Source: SIG440 sp045580025
GTDB lineage: Bacteria; Bacillota; Clostridia; Monoglobales; Monoglobaceae
Assembly (NCBI GenBank): GCA_045580025.1
Contig: JAZNNB010000044.1
Location: forward strand, 1 to 28,603
DNA length: 28,603 bases
Reading direction: 5' to 3'
Program-made: the position numbers and the translations under genes
Part shown: in pieces, positions 1-7,775 of the stretch
Position numbering within the stretch: the first letter of the stretch is position 1
Layout: each line of letters opens with the position of its first letter
Notes under the pieces: generated by a model
Databases searched by the model: none
What the model saw: the letters and a program-made list of their open reading frames with translations, nothing else
Told to the model about the DNA's origin: nothing

Positions 1-15
1 ATGAAAAAAATGTAA

Positions 16-21
16 TATAAT
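16..21 (+). promoter_or_regulatory. -10 box of the rpsF operon promoter
   Basis: A perfect TATAAT lies 68 bases before the rpsF start codon. Its -35 partner would fall before the first base of the window, so only half of the promoter can be seen. The start of transcription would be near position 28, which places the whole leader hairpin at 38-80 in the mRNA. Confidence 0.6.
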
Positions 22-37
22 CTATTGGTTAGTAAAA

Positions 38-80
38 TCCTTACTTTCGGGGAGACCGAAAGTCAAAGTCCACAAGGAGG
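38..80 (+). promoter_or_regulatory. rpsF leader hairpin, candidate S6:S18 autoregulatory element
   Basis: ACTTTCGG (43-50) pairs perfectly with CCGAAAGT (56-63) around a GGAGA loop. Just outside, TCCTT (38-42) is complementary to AAGGA (74-78), which is part of the Shine-Dalgarno sequence of rpsF (AAGGAGG, 74-80). A second AAAGT copy at 65-69 offers another register for the ACTTT arm. Many bacteria carry an S6:S18-binding structure with a key CCG in front of rpsF; a CCG is present here at 56-58. I infer that the S6:S18 complex stabilises the fold and blocks translation. The match to the known motif was made by eye only. Confidence 0.55.
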
Positions 81-88
81 TGAAAAGA

Positions 89-388
89 ATGGTTGAAATT
101 ATTAACAAGTACGAGACATTGTTTGTTGTTGACGCATCAAAAGGCGAAGAAGAAACAGCTGCTCTCGTTGATAAGTTCAAATCATTGATTGAGGCTAACG
201 GTACAATTGAAAGCGTTGACGAATGGGGACGCAGAAGATTGGCTTATCCTATCAATGACTTGGCTGAAGGTTACTATGTTTTGGTAAACTTCTCTGCTAA
301 ACCGGAATTCCCAGCTGAACTCGAACGTGTGTTCGGTATTACTGACGGAATACTCAGAAACATTGTTATCAAAAAAGAAGAGAAATAA
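89..388 (+). CDS. rpsF: 30S ribosomal protein S6
   Basis: S6 is a small-subunit protein that binds 16S rRNA as a heterodimer with S18. The 99-residue product has the usual length and the family pattern: the N-terminal strand with NKYETLFVVD, WGRRRLAYPIN near the middle, and a C-terminal ILRNIVIKKEEK. The ATG at 89 is preferred over an in-frame GTG at 80, because the AAGGAGG at 74-80 overlaps the GTG but lies 8 bases from the ATG. It is first in the conserved trio rpsF-ssb-rpsR. The hairpin at 38-80 could give feedback control by the S6:S18 complex. Identity is secure. Confidence 0.97.
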   Translation: MVEIINKYETLFVVDASKGEEETAALVDKFKSLIEANGTIESVDEWGRRRLAYPINDLAEGYYVLVNFSAKPEFPAELERVFGITDGILRNIVIKKEEK

Positions 389-423
389 TTGTGTAATGAT
401 TTACACAGAAAGCGAGATTGCTT

Positions 424-849
424 ATGATTAACAAAGCGATTTTGATGGGCAGACTTACCCGTGACCCTGAACTCAGACACACAGGATCAGGCACACCTGT
501 TTGCAGCTTTTCTATTGCTATTGACAATGGTTTTGGCGAGAACAGAAGCACAGATTTTATCAACTGTGTTGCCTGGAACAAGACTGCTGAATTTGTTGAA
601 AAATATTTCACAAAGGGCAGAATGATTATTGTTGTGGGAAGAATTTCTACCAGAACATGGGAAGGTCAGGACGGAAAGAAAAACTATGTTACAGAAGTTG
701 TGGCAAGTGAGGTTTCTTTCGGCGAATCCAAAAAATCAGCAGATGATGGCGCGTACAGCGCACCTGCTAAAATGGACATTCCCCAGATGCCAAGTGATGC
801 AGAGGACGATTTTGTCGCTCTGGAAACAAATGATGATTTGCCGTTTTAA
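424..849 (+). CDS. ssb: single-stranded DNA-binding protein SSB
   Basis: SSB coats single-stranded DNA in replication, recombination and repair, and recruits partner proteins through its C-terminal tip. The 141-residue product opens with the OB-fold signature INKAILMGRLTRDPELR, has the core FINCVAWNKTAEFVEKYFTKG, then an acidic flexible tail (about residues 104-136) ending in DDLPF, the standard partner-binding tip. An in-frame TTG at 418 is possible, but the ATG at 424 fits the family start. The ribosome binding site is weak (AGCGAG), so translation may lean on rpsF, 35 bases upstream. It sits between rpsF and rpsR as in most Firmicutes. Confidence 0.96.
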   Translation: MINKAILMGRLTRDPELRHTGSGTPVCSFSIAIDNGFGENRSTDFINCVAWNKTAEFVEKYFTKGRMIIVVGRISTRTWEGQDGKKNYVTEVVASEVSFGESKKSADDGAYSAPAKMDIPQMPSDAEDDFVALETNDDLPF

Positions 850-889
850 TGCGGCTTAGCTAATGATTGAAAGATAGGAGGAAAGACCA

Positions 890-1138
890 ATGCCTGAAAA
901 GGAAAAGAACGATAAGATGAGAGCAAGACGCCCTAAGAGAAAAGCTTGTGCTTTCTGCGTTGATAAAGTAGAATTTATCGACTATAAGGACGTTGCAAAA
1001 CTCAGACGTTATATCACAGAAAGAGCAAAGATTCTCCCCAGAAGAATCAGCGGATGTTGCGCAAAGCATCAGAGAGAGCTCACTGTTTCTATTAAGAGAG
1101 CAAGATATATGGCACTTTTGCCCTATACTGCTGACTAA
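890..1138 (+). CDS. rpsR: 30S ribosomal protein S18, zinc-binding (C+) type
   Basis: S18 is the partner of S6 on the 30S platform. The 82-residue protein has the family core FIDYKDVAKLRRYITERAKILPRR. Cys20-x2-Cys23 and Cys56-Cys57-x2-His60 form a likely zinc site; many Firmicutes S18 proteins have lost these residues, so this is the cysteine-bearing form. The N-terminus is basic (RARRPKRK, residues 11-18). AGGAGG ends 9 bases before the ATG. It is the last gene of the rpsF operon, followed by a strong intrinsic terminator. Confidence 0.96.
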   Translation: MPEKEKNDKMRARRPKRKACAFCVDKVEFIDYKDVAKLRRYITERAKILPRRISGCCAKHQRELTVSIKRARYMALLPYTAD

Positions 1139-1157
1139 AAAGCAAGAACTTTTTGAG

Positions 1158-1189
1158 AGCCCTGCCAAGTTTTGGCGGGGCTTTTTTTC
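1158..1189 (+). terminator. intrinsic terminator after rpsR
   Basis: The stem AGCCCTGCCAA / TTGGCGGGGCT has one T-G wobble and a 3-base loop and runs straight into seven T residues. It closes the rpsF-ssb-rpsR transcript. Confidence 0.9.
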
Positions 1190-1293
1190 TTTTGTAATCA
1201 AATGTTAACAGCTTTGTAATAATCTTTGTTAATGTTGCGGGATAAATATTACGTTTTTTCTACATATTTCAAAAAAATAATTGTGATTTTCTA

Positions 1294-1322
1294 TTGAAAA
1301 CTTACAAAAATCAATGTATAAT
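1294..1322 (+). promoter_or_regulatory. sigma-A promoter of the SLH-amidase gene
   Basis: TTGAAA (1294-1299), a 17-base spacer and TATAAT (1317-1322) with a TG just upstream of the -10 box form a near-ideal vegetative promoter 36 bases before the amidase start codon. The rest of the 220-base gap after rpsR is AT-rich, with nothing else I can name. Confidence 0.8.
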
Positions 1323-1358
1323 GTATATGGATAATTATGAGGTGAAAAGGGGTTTGCG

Positions 1359-2684
1359 ATGAGAAGGGCGCATGTTTTGATGTTGACATTTTTTATCATT
1401 GTTTTTCTGGGGTTGACATCCAGTGTCTTTGCTGCCGCTTTCCCTGATGTTCCAGAAAGTCATCCTAATTTTGATGCTATCTCAGTTCTTACTGAAATAG
1501 GTGTTATTGCGGGGTATGAGGATTTTACATTCAGACCCGAAAGAGAAATCACCCGAACAGAATTTTGTGCCCTTATGGCAAGAACTTTGGGGTATGATAA
1601 AGAAACGTACATTCAGGCAGATATTCCTTTTGGTGATGTGCCTGAGGAGTATTGGGGCAGAGGGTATATTTCTTTCTGCTTTGAAAAAGGGCTTATCAAT
1701 GGTATGGAGGAGGGGGTTTTTGCTCCTGCTGACAAGGTTACCGTGGCTCAGGCTGTGAAAATGACAGTGTGCGCCGTTGGAAAAAATGAGGAGGCTCTTT
1801 TGATAAAGGGTGAAAAATGGTACTCTGGATATATGGCTGTTGCAGGCGAAAATGGTCTTCTTAAAAAAATGTCACAAAAGGCAGATGAAAATGCCGCAAG
1901 GTCAAATGTGGCACAGGTTGTTTATAATATGCTGATGTCGGATGCTTTTAATGAGCAGGAAGATGAGGAGAACACAGAAAACCCTGGGGATTCTGAAAGA
2001 GAGGAGCTTTCTGACGAAGAACTTTCAGAAATAGAGAGGGTTTTTGCCAAGAAAGACTTTTCCGATGTAAAGGTTATATTGGTTGATGCCGGACACAACT
2101 GGCGTGGGAAAGACATTGGTGCTGAAAATCTTGATTATGGTATAAGAGAAGAAGAAATCACATGGCAGATTGCGGACAAGCTTAAAGAGCGTCTTGAGGA
2201 TATGGGATATACCGTGGTGATGACAAGAGAAAAAATGACCGACAGCATAGCGAACTCATCGGTTATTGACAGTCTTCAGGCGAGGGTTGATTTGGCGCAT
2301 ACCTCATTTGCTGACCTATTCATTTCCATACATTGTAATATAGGAAATGGCGTGGGAAAAGGTATTGAAACATATTGTTTTCAGCAGGGTGGATATTCGG
2401 CACGGCTTGCGGCGTTAGTTCAGGACAAGGTTTCAGACTACACCGGACTTTATGACAGAGGCGTGAAGACATCAAACTTTTTTGTAACAAAAAACACAAT
2501 TATGCCATCTATTCTGGTTGAAACAGGATTTATGGATAATGAGCACGATATAGAAATCTTAGCATCAAGAGACGGGCAGGAGAAAATTGCAGAGGCGATT
2601 GCTGATGCAGTGTGGGATTATGATATGATGGAGCCACTCAAGATAGATGTGGCAGAGGAAGAAAATTATGATGAAGAAGCCTGA
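1359..2684 (+). CDS. SLH-anchored N-acetylmuramoyl-L-alanine amidase
   Basis: This is a secreted zinc amidase that cuts the bond between MurNAc and the stem peptide of peptidoglycan. The 441 residues comprise a signal peptide (1-25, cleavage near VFA-A), SLH repeats at about 26-76, 88-140 and 150-195 for binding secondary wall polymer, an acidic linker (198-226), and an Amidase_3 catalytic domain (about 237-422). Zinc ligands are His246 in DAGHN, Glu264 in GIREEE and His325 in SIHCN; Glu388 in VETGF is the catalytic acid. The acidic C-terminal tail is overlapped by the next gene. A role in cell separation or wall turnover is inferred; family and fold are clear. Confidence 0.9.
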   Translation: MRRAHVLMLTFFIIVFLGLTSSVFAAAFPDVPESHPNFDAISVLTEIGVIAGYEDFTFRPEREITRTEFCALMARTLGYDKETYIQADIPFGDVPEEYWGRGYISFCFEKGLINGMEEGVFAPADKVTVAQAVKMTVCAVGKNEEALLIKGEKWYSGYMAVAGENGLLKKMSQKADENAARSNVAQVVYNMLMSDAFNEQEDEENTENPGDSEREELSDEELSEIERVFAKKDFSDVKVILVDAGHNWRGKDIGAENLDYGIREEEITWQIADKLKERLEDMGYTVVMTREKMTDSIANSSVIDSLQARVDLAHTSFADLFISIHCNIGNGVGKGIETYCFQQGGYSARLAALVQDKVSDYTGLYDRGVKTSNFFVTKNTIMPSILVETGFMDNEHDIEILASRDGQEKIAEAIADAVWDYDMMEPLKIDVAEEENYDEEA

Positions 2685-3900
2685 ACTTCTTGCTCCGGCG
2701 GGGAGTCTTAACAAACTTAAAATAGCAATCACCTATGGTGCAGATGCGGTATATGTAGGCGGTGAGGAGTTTTCTCTTCGCGTTGCCGCTGAGAATTTTT
2801 CTCCCGAAGAGCTTTGCGAGGGCGTGAAATTTGCCCATGAGCGTGGGAAAAAGGTGTACCTTACGGCAAATATAATACCTCATAATGCGGATATTTCTGA
2901 ATATGAGAAATTCTTAAAAAAGTATATGACAGCGGGATTTGATGCGGTTATCCTTTCGGATTTGGGAATGTTTCAGCTGACCCGTGAGATTGCACCTGAA
3001 CTTGAAATCCACGTCAGCACGCAGGCAAACAATGTAAATTTCAAAAGTGCTGAAACTTGGTACAATATGGGAGCAAAACGTGTTATCTTGGCACGTGAGA
3101 TGTCTTTTGATGAAATTGCTGAAATTCGCAAGAGGACACCTGAGGGACTGGAGCTTGAGGCTTTTATTCACGGGGCTATGTGCATTTCTTATTCTGGAAG
3201 ATGTTTGCTTAGCAATTATATGACGAATCGTGACAGCAATCTTGGGGCGTGTTCCCATCCGTGTAGGTGGAAGTATCATCTGGTGGAGGAAACAAGGCCG
3301 GGTGAATATATGCCGGTGTTTGAAAATGAAAGAGGGACTTTTATATACAATTCAAAGGATTTGTGTATGATTGAGCATATAGATAAGCTTATTGAGTCAG
3401 GACTTGACAGCTTCAAAATTGAGGGCAGGGTGAAAACTGAGTATTATCTTGCGACAGTCGTAAAAGCGTATCGTGATGCCATTGATAAATATTTTGAAGA
3501 CCCTGACGGCTTTAAATTTGACCCCAAGTGGCTGGATGAAATAAAAAAGGTCAGCCACAGGGACTATACTACGGGTTTCTTTTTAGGAAAGCCTGATGGG
3601 AATGAGCAGAATTATGAAACCAGCTCGTATATAAGAAACTATGAGCTTTTGGGTATAGTAGAGGATTATGATAAGGAAACAAAGCTCTTGTCAGTGATTC
3701 AGAAAAACAGATTTTTCAAGGGCTCGGAGGTTGAATTTTTAAGACCCGATGGAGACTTTGTGAAACACAAAATCGAATATATGGAGGATGAAAGCGGTGA
3801 AGAACTTGAGGTTGCAAACAAGCCTCAGTCCATTGCCAAAATCCGAATAGATACTTATCTTTCACCAAACACAATGATGCGTGGTGTAAGAGAAAACTAA
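2668..3900 (+). CDS. U32 family protein, TrhP-type tRNA hydroxylation factor
   Basis: The U32 'peptidase' family includes TrhP (E. coli YegQ, B. subtilis YrrN/YrrO), which is needed for 5-hydroxyuridine at the tRNA wobble position. The 410-residue protein starts KKPELLAPAGSLNKLKIA, the family N-terminus, and has the cysteine cluster of AMCISYSGRCLL and GACSHPCRW, which in relatives holds an Fe-S cluster. The motif FKIEGRVKTEYY follows, then the C-terminal domain of the longer subfamily. The ATG at 2668 has GAGG 9 bases upstream and lies inside the amidase gene (17-base overlap), so the two are translationally linked. The substrate is inferred from the family. Confidence 0.85.
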   Translation: MMKKPELLAPAGSLNKLKIAITYGADAVYVGGEEFSLRVAAENFSPEELCEGVKFAHERGKKVYLTANIIPHNADISEYEKFLKKYMTAGFDAVILSDLGMFQLTREIAPELEIHVSTQANNVNFKSAETWYNMGAKRVILAREMSFDEIAEIRKRTPEGLELEAFIHGAMCISYSGRCLLSNYMTNRDSNLGACSHPCRWKYHLVEETRPGEYMPVFENERGTFIYNSKDLCMIEHIDKLIESGLDSFKIEGRVKTEYYLATVVKAYRDAIDKYFEDPDGFKFDPKWLDEIKKVSHRDYTTGFFLGKPDGNEQNYETSSYIRNYELLGIVEDYDKETKLLSVIQKNRFFKGSEVEFLRPDGDFVKHKIEYMEDESGEELEVANKPQSIAKIRIDTYLSPNTMMRGVREN

Positions 3901-3950
3901 CTTTGTAAAATTATTAAGTTTATATATTTAAGCAATATGGAGGTAGGAAA

Positions 3951-6749
3951 ATGAAATTTTCAAAAAGACTTTTGTGCACACTGCTTGCAACTTTGGTTAC
4001 ACTTACAAGCATTGCAGTTGTGCCGGCATCTGCTGCATTTACAGATTTGGAAGAAAACCACAATGCATATGATGCAGTTAACGTACTCAGCAAGCTTGGT
4101 GTTATCAATGGTTATGATGATGGAAGCTTCAAACCTAACAATAACGTAACTCGTGCAGAGTTCACAGCTATGCTTCTCAGAACACGCGGTCTTGGCAGTG
4201 TTGGTTCAACAAGCCTCGAAAATCCGCCTTTCCCGGACGTTATAACTCCTGATGTTTCATGGGCTATTGGAAATATTAGAACTGCTCGTGAAATGGGAAT
4301 TATCAACGGTTATGATGACGGCACATTTAAACCCAACAACAATGTGTTGTATGAAGAAGCTGTAAAAATGATTGTTTGTGCCCTTGGCTATGGCGAAATG
4401 GGAACAGAGGGTGCAAAATGGTATTCAAAATATCTGATGACTGCTACATCACTTGGTTTCCTTGACGGTGCTGGCGGCATAGTGTCAGTTCCTGCAACCC
4501 GTGCTACAATCGCAAATATGCTTCATAACTGCCTTGAAATAAAGCTTGCAGAGAATAATTCTATAACAAACAAGACAATTCTTGAGGATGATTTGAAGCT
4601 TACAAAGAATGTAGGTTATATTTCATCAAACTCAAAAATCAGCCTTTCAAAGTCGGAAGCAAATCTTCGTGATGATGAAGTGGAAATTACCGTAAATGGC
4701 GTTGCTTCTACTTACAAGGTGGATGATGCATCAAAATACGAGGATATGCTTGGTGCACAGATTGAGTTCTATTATAAGGATGATTTCAACAGCGGACTTA
4801 AACACCTTATTCTTGCTACGATAAAGAACAGTACAACAATTAAGATTGATGCGGGGCTCATTCAGGATGCTTCAAACAGTGGTCTAAGCTATTTAAAGAG
4901 TGATGATGCTCAAAGAGAAACAAATGCCAATATTTCATCAGGCAGCGTTGTTGTATATAATGGAAAGCTTTATGGTGACGATGCTAAAAACAGCACTTTT
5001 TCAATATACTATGATGAAAAAGGTATGCCCAAGGTGGGAAATATTGAACTTATAGACCGTAATGGCGACAATGTTTTCGATGTAGTTTTTGTAAATGATT
5101 ATGAACCATACTTTGTATCATCGGTTACATCTTCTGATTATAAAATTACTGATGATGCTCTTAGAAAAGGGCTTGATCCAGTTTACAGACAGGTTAAGTT
5201 GGATCATAAAACACACGATATCAGCTTCTTTAATGCAGATGGTTCTGCAACATCATTTAGTGCAATTAAAAAAGGCAGCGTGATTTTTGTAGCGAAACAT
5301 AATCATTCTGAGAATGATGCCAAAGTAATTGTTTGCAACGAGACAATATCTGGAAAGGTTACAGCTACAAGTTCATCTAAGGGATACACAATCAATGGTA
5401 AAAATTATAAGGCATCAAGACTTGCTCCTTGGAAGAATGTTATAAAAGTAGGTGAGATTGAAGCGACACCTGAATTAACAGATGCACCAGTAATGGGTGA
5501 TACCGCTAAGTTTTATCTTGATATGGATGGGAATATTATCTGGTATGATAAGACAGAGGCTGTATCAAATATCCAGTATGGATATATTACCGATGCGAAA
5601 GTTATAGAAAAGGATTTCGAAAAAACTGCTGGAGTAATGATATCAACAAACTCGGATGCAACCGGTTCATGGTATGTCATAACAAAGAAAACGAAGTTCT
5701 ATGATGAATATGGCGTTGAAACCTTTGAAGACCTTGATGATTTTGTAGAGGCTCTTGATATTGCAAATGACGGTGATGACAATGATGACCTTACGCAGCT
5801 TGTGAAATTCAGCACATCTAAAGGAACAGAAATTGATGAGCTTATAACAGCTACAGAAGTAGATGAGGGCAAAGAAATTAAAAATAACGAACTTTATGGT
5901 TATGGCCTTGTGGAGGATACTGATTGGCTGACATACAAAAAAACGGGCAACAAGCTTGGTTCGCTTTATATTGGAGGCGCTGCGTTTATTATAAATGTAA
6001 GTGATGGTAAATATAAAACTATGAAAGTCGGTGATTTCAGGAATAATACAGAGTATAGAGTTAAAGTATTTGATGTAACAACCACAGGTTCAGTCAAAGC
6101 GATTATTGTTTTAGAGGGAAATACCAATATTGGAAAGCTCACAGGCTCATCTCCTGTTGTTCTTGTTGACTTTAAAGAAAATAAGGGCGAAAACTATGTT
6201 CTTTATGATGTGAATGGAAATGAGTATGTTCTTGCTGACGACGATGATACCAACGATGTAGCTGCTACAGTAGAACAGGGTGATGTTGTAAGACTTGGAG
6301 GAAGCGAAGGAAAATATACTCTTAGAGAGGGCGATTATGACGATAAAGGATATGTTGTGTTTAGATTAGCTGATGACCCCGCCTATAACGGATTATTTGA
6401 TTATAGACACGATGAAAACAACAGTGTAAATTATCGGGCAATTTGGGGCTCAGTATATCAGCAGGATAGTGACCGTATTATCGTATCAAAAACAGTTCTT
6501 GATGGAACAGAAGAAAGTCCAGCAGTTTATGAAATGTTAAAATCATATTTCAAAAACGCTAAGATATACAAAATCAATGAGGACAACAATGAAATTATAA
6601 CAGATATTACTGACGATGGATATGAGGCTGTTTTGGAAAGTCTGGTGCATTATAATGCTTCAGGTGATACCATAAGCAGACCATCTGAAATCTTTATTCA
6701 TATGTCTAATGACACAACTGTTAAGACGTTGATTATCATTGAAAGATAG
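3951..6749 (+). CDS. large SLH-domain surface protein, function unknown
   Basis: This 932-residue secreted protein has a signal peptide (1-28, cleavage after ASA) and three SLH repeats at about 29-80, 94-148 and 155-200; repeats 1 and 2 share INGYDDG-FKPNNNV. The other 730 residues match no domain I recognise. They are rich in Asp, Asn, Tyr and beta-type segments, contain only a single Cys and no Lys-rich tail. DRNGDNVFD (369-377) resembles a calcium-binding EF-hand loop, and acidic runs occur near 604-613 and 762-769. GGAGG precedes the ATG. A weak TTGTAA-16-TATTTA lies at 3903-3930; a separate transcript is therefore possible. An S-layer or wall-surface structural role is inferred from the architecture. 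Confidence 0.8.
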   Translation: MKFSKRLLCTLLATLVTLTSIAVVPASAAFTDLEENHNAYDAVNVLSKLGVINGYDDGSFKPNNNVTRAEFTAMLLRTRGLGSVGSTSLENPPFPDVITPDVSWAIGNIRTAREMGIINGYDDGTFKPNNNVLYEEAVKMIVCALGYGEMGTEGAKWYSKYLMTATSLGFLDGAGGIVSVPATRATIANMLHNCLEIKLAENNSITNKTILEDDLKLTKNVGYISSNSKISLSKSEANLRDDEVEITVNGVASTYKVDDASKYEDMLGAQIEFYYKDDFNSGLKHLILATIKNSTTIKIDAGLIQDASNSGLSYLKSDDAQRETNANISSGSVVVYNGKLYGDDAKNSTFSIYYDEKGMPKVGNIELIDRNGDNVFDVVFVNDYEPYFVSSVTSSDYKITDDALRKGLDPVYRQVKLDHKTHDISFFNADGSATSFSAIKKGSVIFVAKHNHSENDAKVIVCNETISGKVTATSSSKGYTINGKNYKASRLAPWKNVIKVGEIEATPELTDAPVMGDTAKFYLDMDGNIIWYDKTEAVSNIQYGYITDAKVIEKDFEKTAGVMISTNSDATGSWYVITKKTKFYDEYGVETFEDLDDFVEALDIANDGDDNDDLTQLVKFSTSKGTEIDELITATEVDEGKEIKNNELYGYGLVEDTDWLTYKKTGNKLGSLYIGGAAFIINVSDGKYKTMKVGDFRNNTEYRVKVFDVTTTGSVKAIIVLEGNTNIGKLTGSSPVVLVDFKENKGENYVLYDVNGNEYVLADDDDTNDVAATVEQGDVVRLGGSEGKYTLREGDYDDKGYVVFRLADDPAYNGLFDYRHDENNSVNYRAIWGSVYQQDSDRIIVSKTVLDGTEESPAVYEMLKSYFKNAKIYKINEDNNEIITDITDDGYEAVLESLVHYNASGDTISRPSEIFIHMSNDTTVKTLIIIER

Positions 6750-6762
6750 TATCAGGCAAACC

Positions 6763-6796
6763 AAAAGACACAGAACGAAAGTTCTGTGTCTTTTTT
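6763..6796 (+). terminator. intrinsic terminator after the SLH protein
   Basis: A perfect 14-bp stem (6763-6776 with 6781-6794) is capped by a GAAA tetraloop and followed by T residues. It ends the SLH protein transcript. Confidence 0.92.
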
Positions 6797-6801
6797 GTAT
6801 A

Positions 6802-6836
6802 ATAAAAGCCCGCCGTTTTTAGAGGTGGGCTTTTAT
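6802..6836 (-). terminator. terminator of the arginine operon, probably bidirectional
   Basis: ATAAAAGCCC-CC pairs with GG-GGGCTTTTAT, with a loop of about 9 bases. Read on the - strand it follows the argF stop by 14 bases and ends in a T-rich tract. The T-rich arms would also work for any + strand read-through from the SLH gene. Confidence 0.8.
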
Positions 6837-6850
6837 AGTTAGTATAGGAA

Positions 6851-7762
6851 CTAGTCGTTATCTTTCATAAGCTTCACGAGGACTGCCTTTTGTGCGTGGA
6901 GGCGGTTTTCTGCTTCGTCAAAGATTTCGTCTGCGTGTGCTTCAAGTACGTCTGCGGTGATTTCTTCACCCCTATGTGCCGGCAAGCAGTGAAGAACCAT
7001 GGCATCACTTTTTGCAACAGCCATAAGATCAGCGTTTATCTGATAGCTTGCGAAGACTTTCTGACGCTCCTTGGCTTCAGCCTCTTGACCCATTGATGCC
7101 CATACGTCAGTTACAAGGATATCTGCGTCCTTTGCGGCGTCAGCACAGGACTCGGTGCAGGTGAACTTTCCGTTTTCACTTGCCCACTTCATAAGGTCCC
7201 TATCTGGTTCATAGCCTTTTGGACAGGCAATAGCAAATTCCATACCCATTTTTATAGCGCCTACCATCAGCGAGTTTGACATATTGTTTCCGTCACCGAT
7301 AAAGCACATTTTGAGACCGCTAAAGCTTCGCTTATATTCTCTTATGGTCATAAGATCAGCAAGCACCTGGCACGGATGACAATAGTCGGTAAGGCCATTG
7401 ATAATCGGGATAGAGCCGTATGTTGCCAAATCCTCCACCTCTTTTTGTTCAAAAGTTCTTATCATAATTCCGTCTAAGTACCTTGAAAGGACTCTTGCGG
7501 TATCTTCAACAGGCTCACCTCTGCCTATTTGCAGGTCATTTGAGCTTAAGAAGAGGGGATAGCCGCCAAGGTCAGCCATTCCTACCTCGAATGATACACG
7601 GGTACGGGTTGAAGACTTTTCAAAAATCATTCCTAAAGTTTTTCCCTCCAAGTAGCGGTGGGGAATTCCGTTTTTCTTGTCGTATTTCAGCTGGTCTGCA
7701 AGGTCAAGAATTTCAGTGATTTCCTGAGCAGAGAGGTCTGAAAGCTTAAGTAAGTGTTTCAT
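6851..7762 (-). CDS. argF: ornithine carbamoyltransferase (anabolic)
   Basis: This enzyme joins ornithine and carbamoyl phosphate to give citrulline. The 303 residues match family length and carry the carbamoyl phosphate site STRTR (51-55), HPCQ (129-132), the ornithine-binding loop DVWASMG (219-225) and HCLP (258-261). The start is placed at 7762 because AAAGGAG lies 8 bases upstream; a longer in-frame ATG at 7789 would overlap argD and lacks a site. It is the last gene of argCJBRDF, 13 bases after argD. No argG, argH or carAB lie in the window, so arginine synthesis must finish elsewhere. The biosynthetic role follows from the operon. Confidence 0.95.
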   Translation of the reverse strand: MKHLLKLSDLSAQEITEILDLADQLKYDKKNGIPHRYLEGKTLGMIFEKSSTRTRVSFEVGMADLGGYPLFLSSNDLQIGRGEPVEDTARVLSRYLDGIMIRTFEQKEVEDLATYGSIPIINGLTDYCHPCQVLADLMTIREYKRSFSGLKMCFIGDGNNMSNSLMVGAIKMGMEFAIACPKGYEPDRDLMKWASENGKFTCTESCADAAKDADILVTDVWASMGQEAEAKERQKVFASYQINADLMAVAKSDAMVLHCLPAHRGEEITADVLEAHADEIFDEAENRLHAQKAVLVKLMKDND

Positions 7763-7775
7763 TTTGTTTTCTCCT

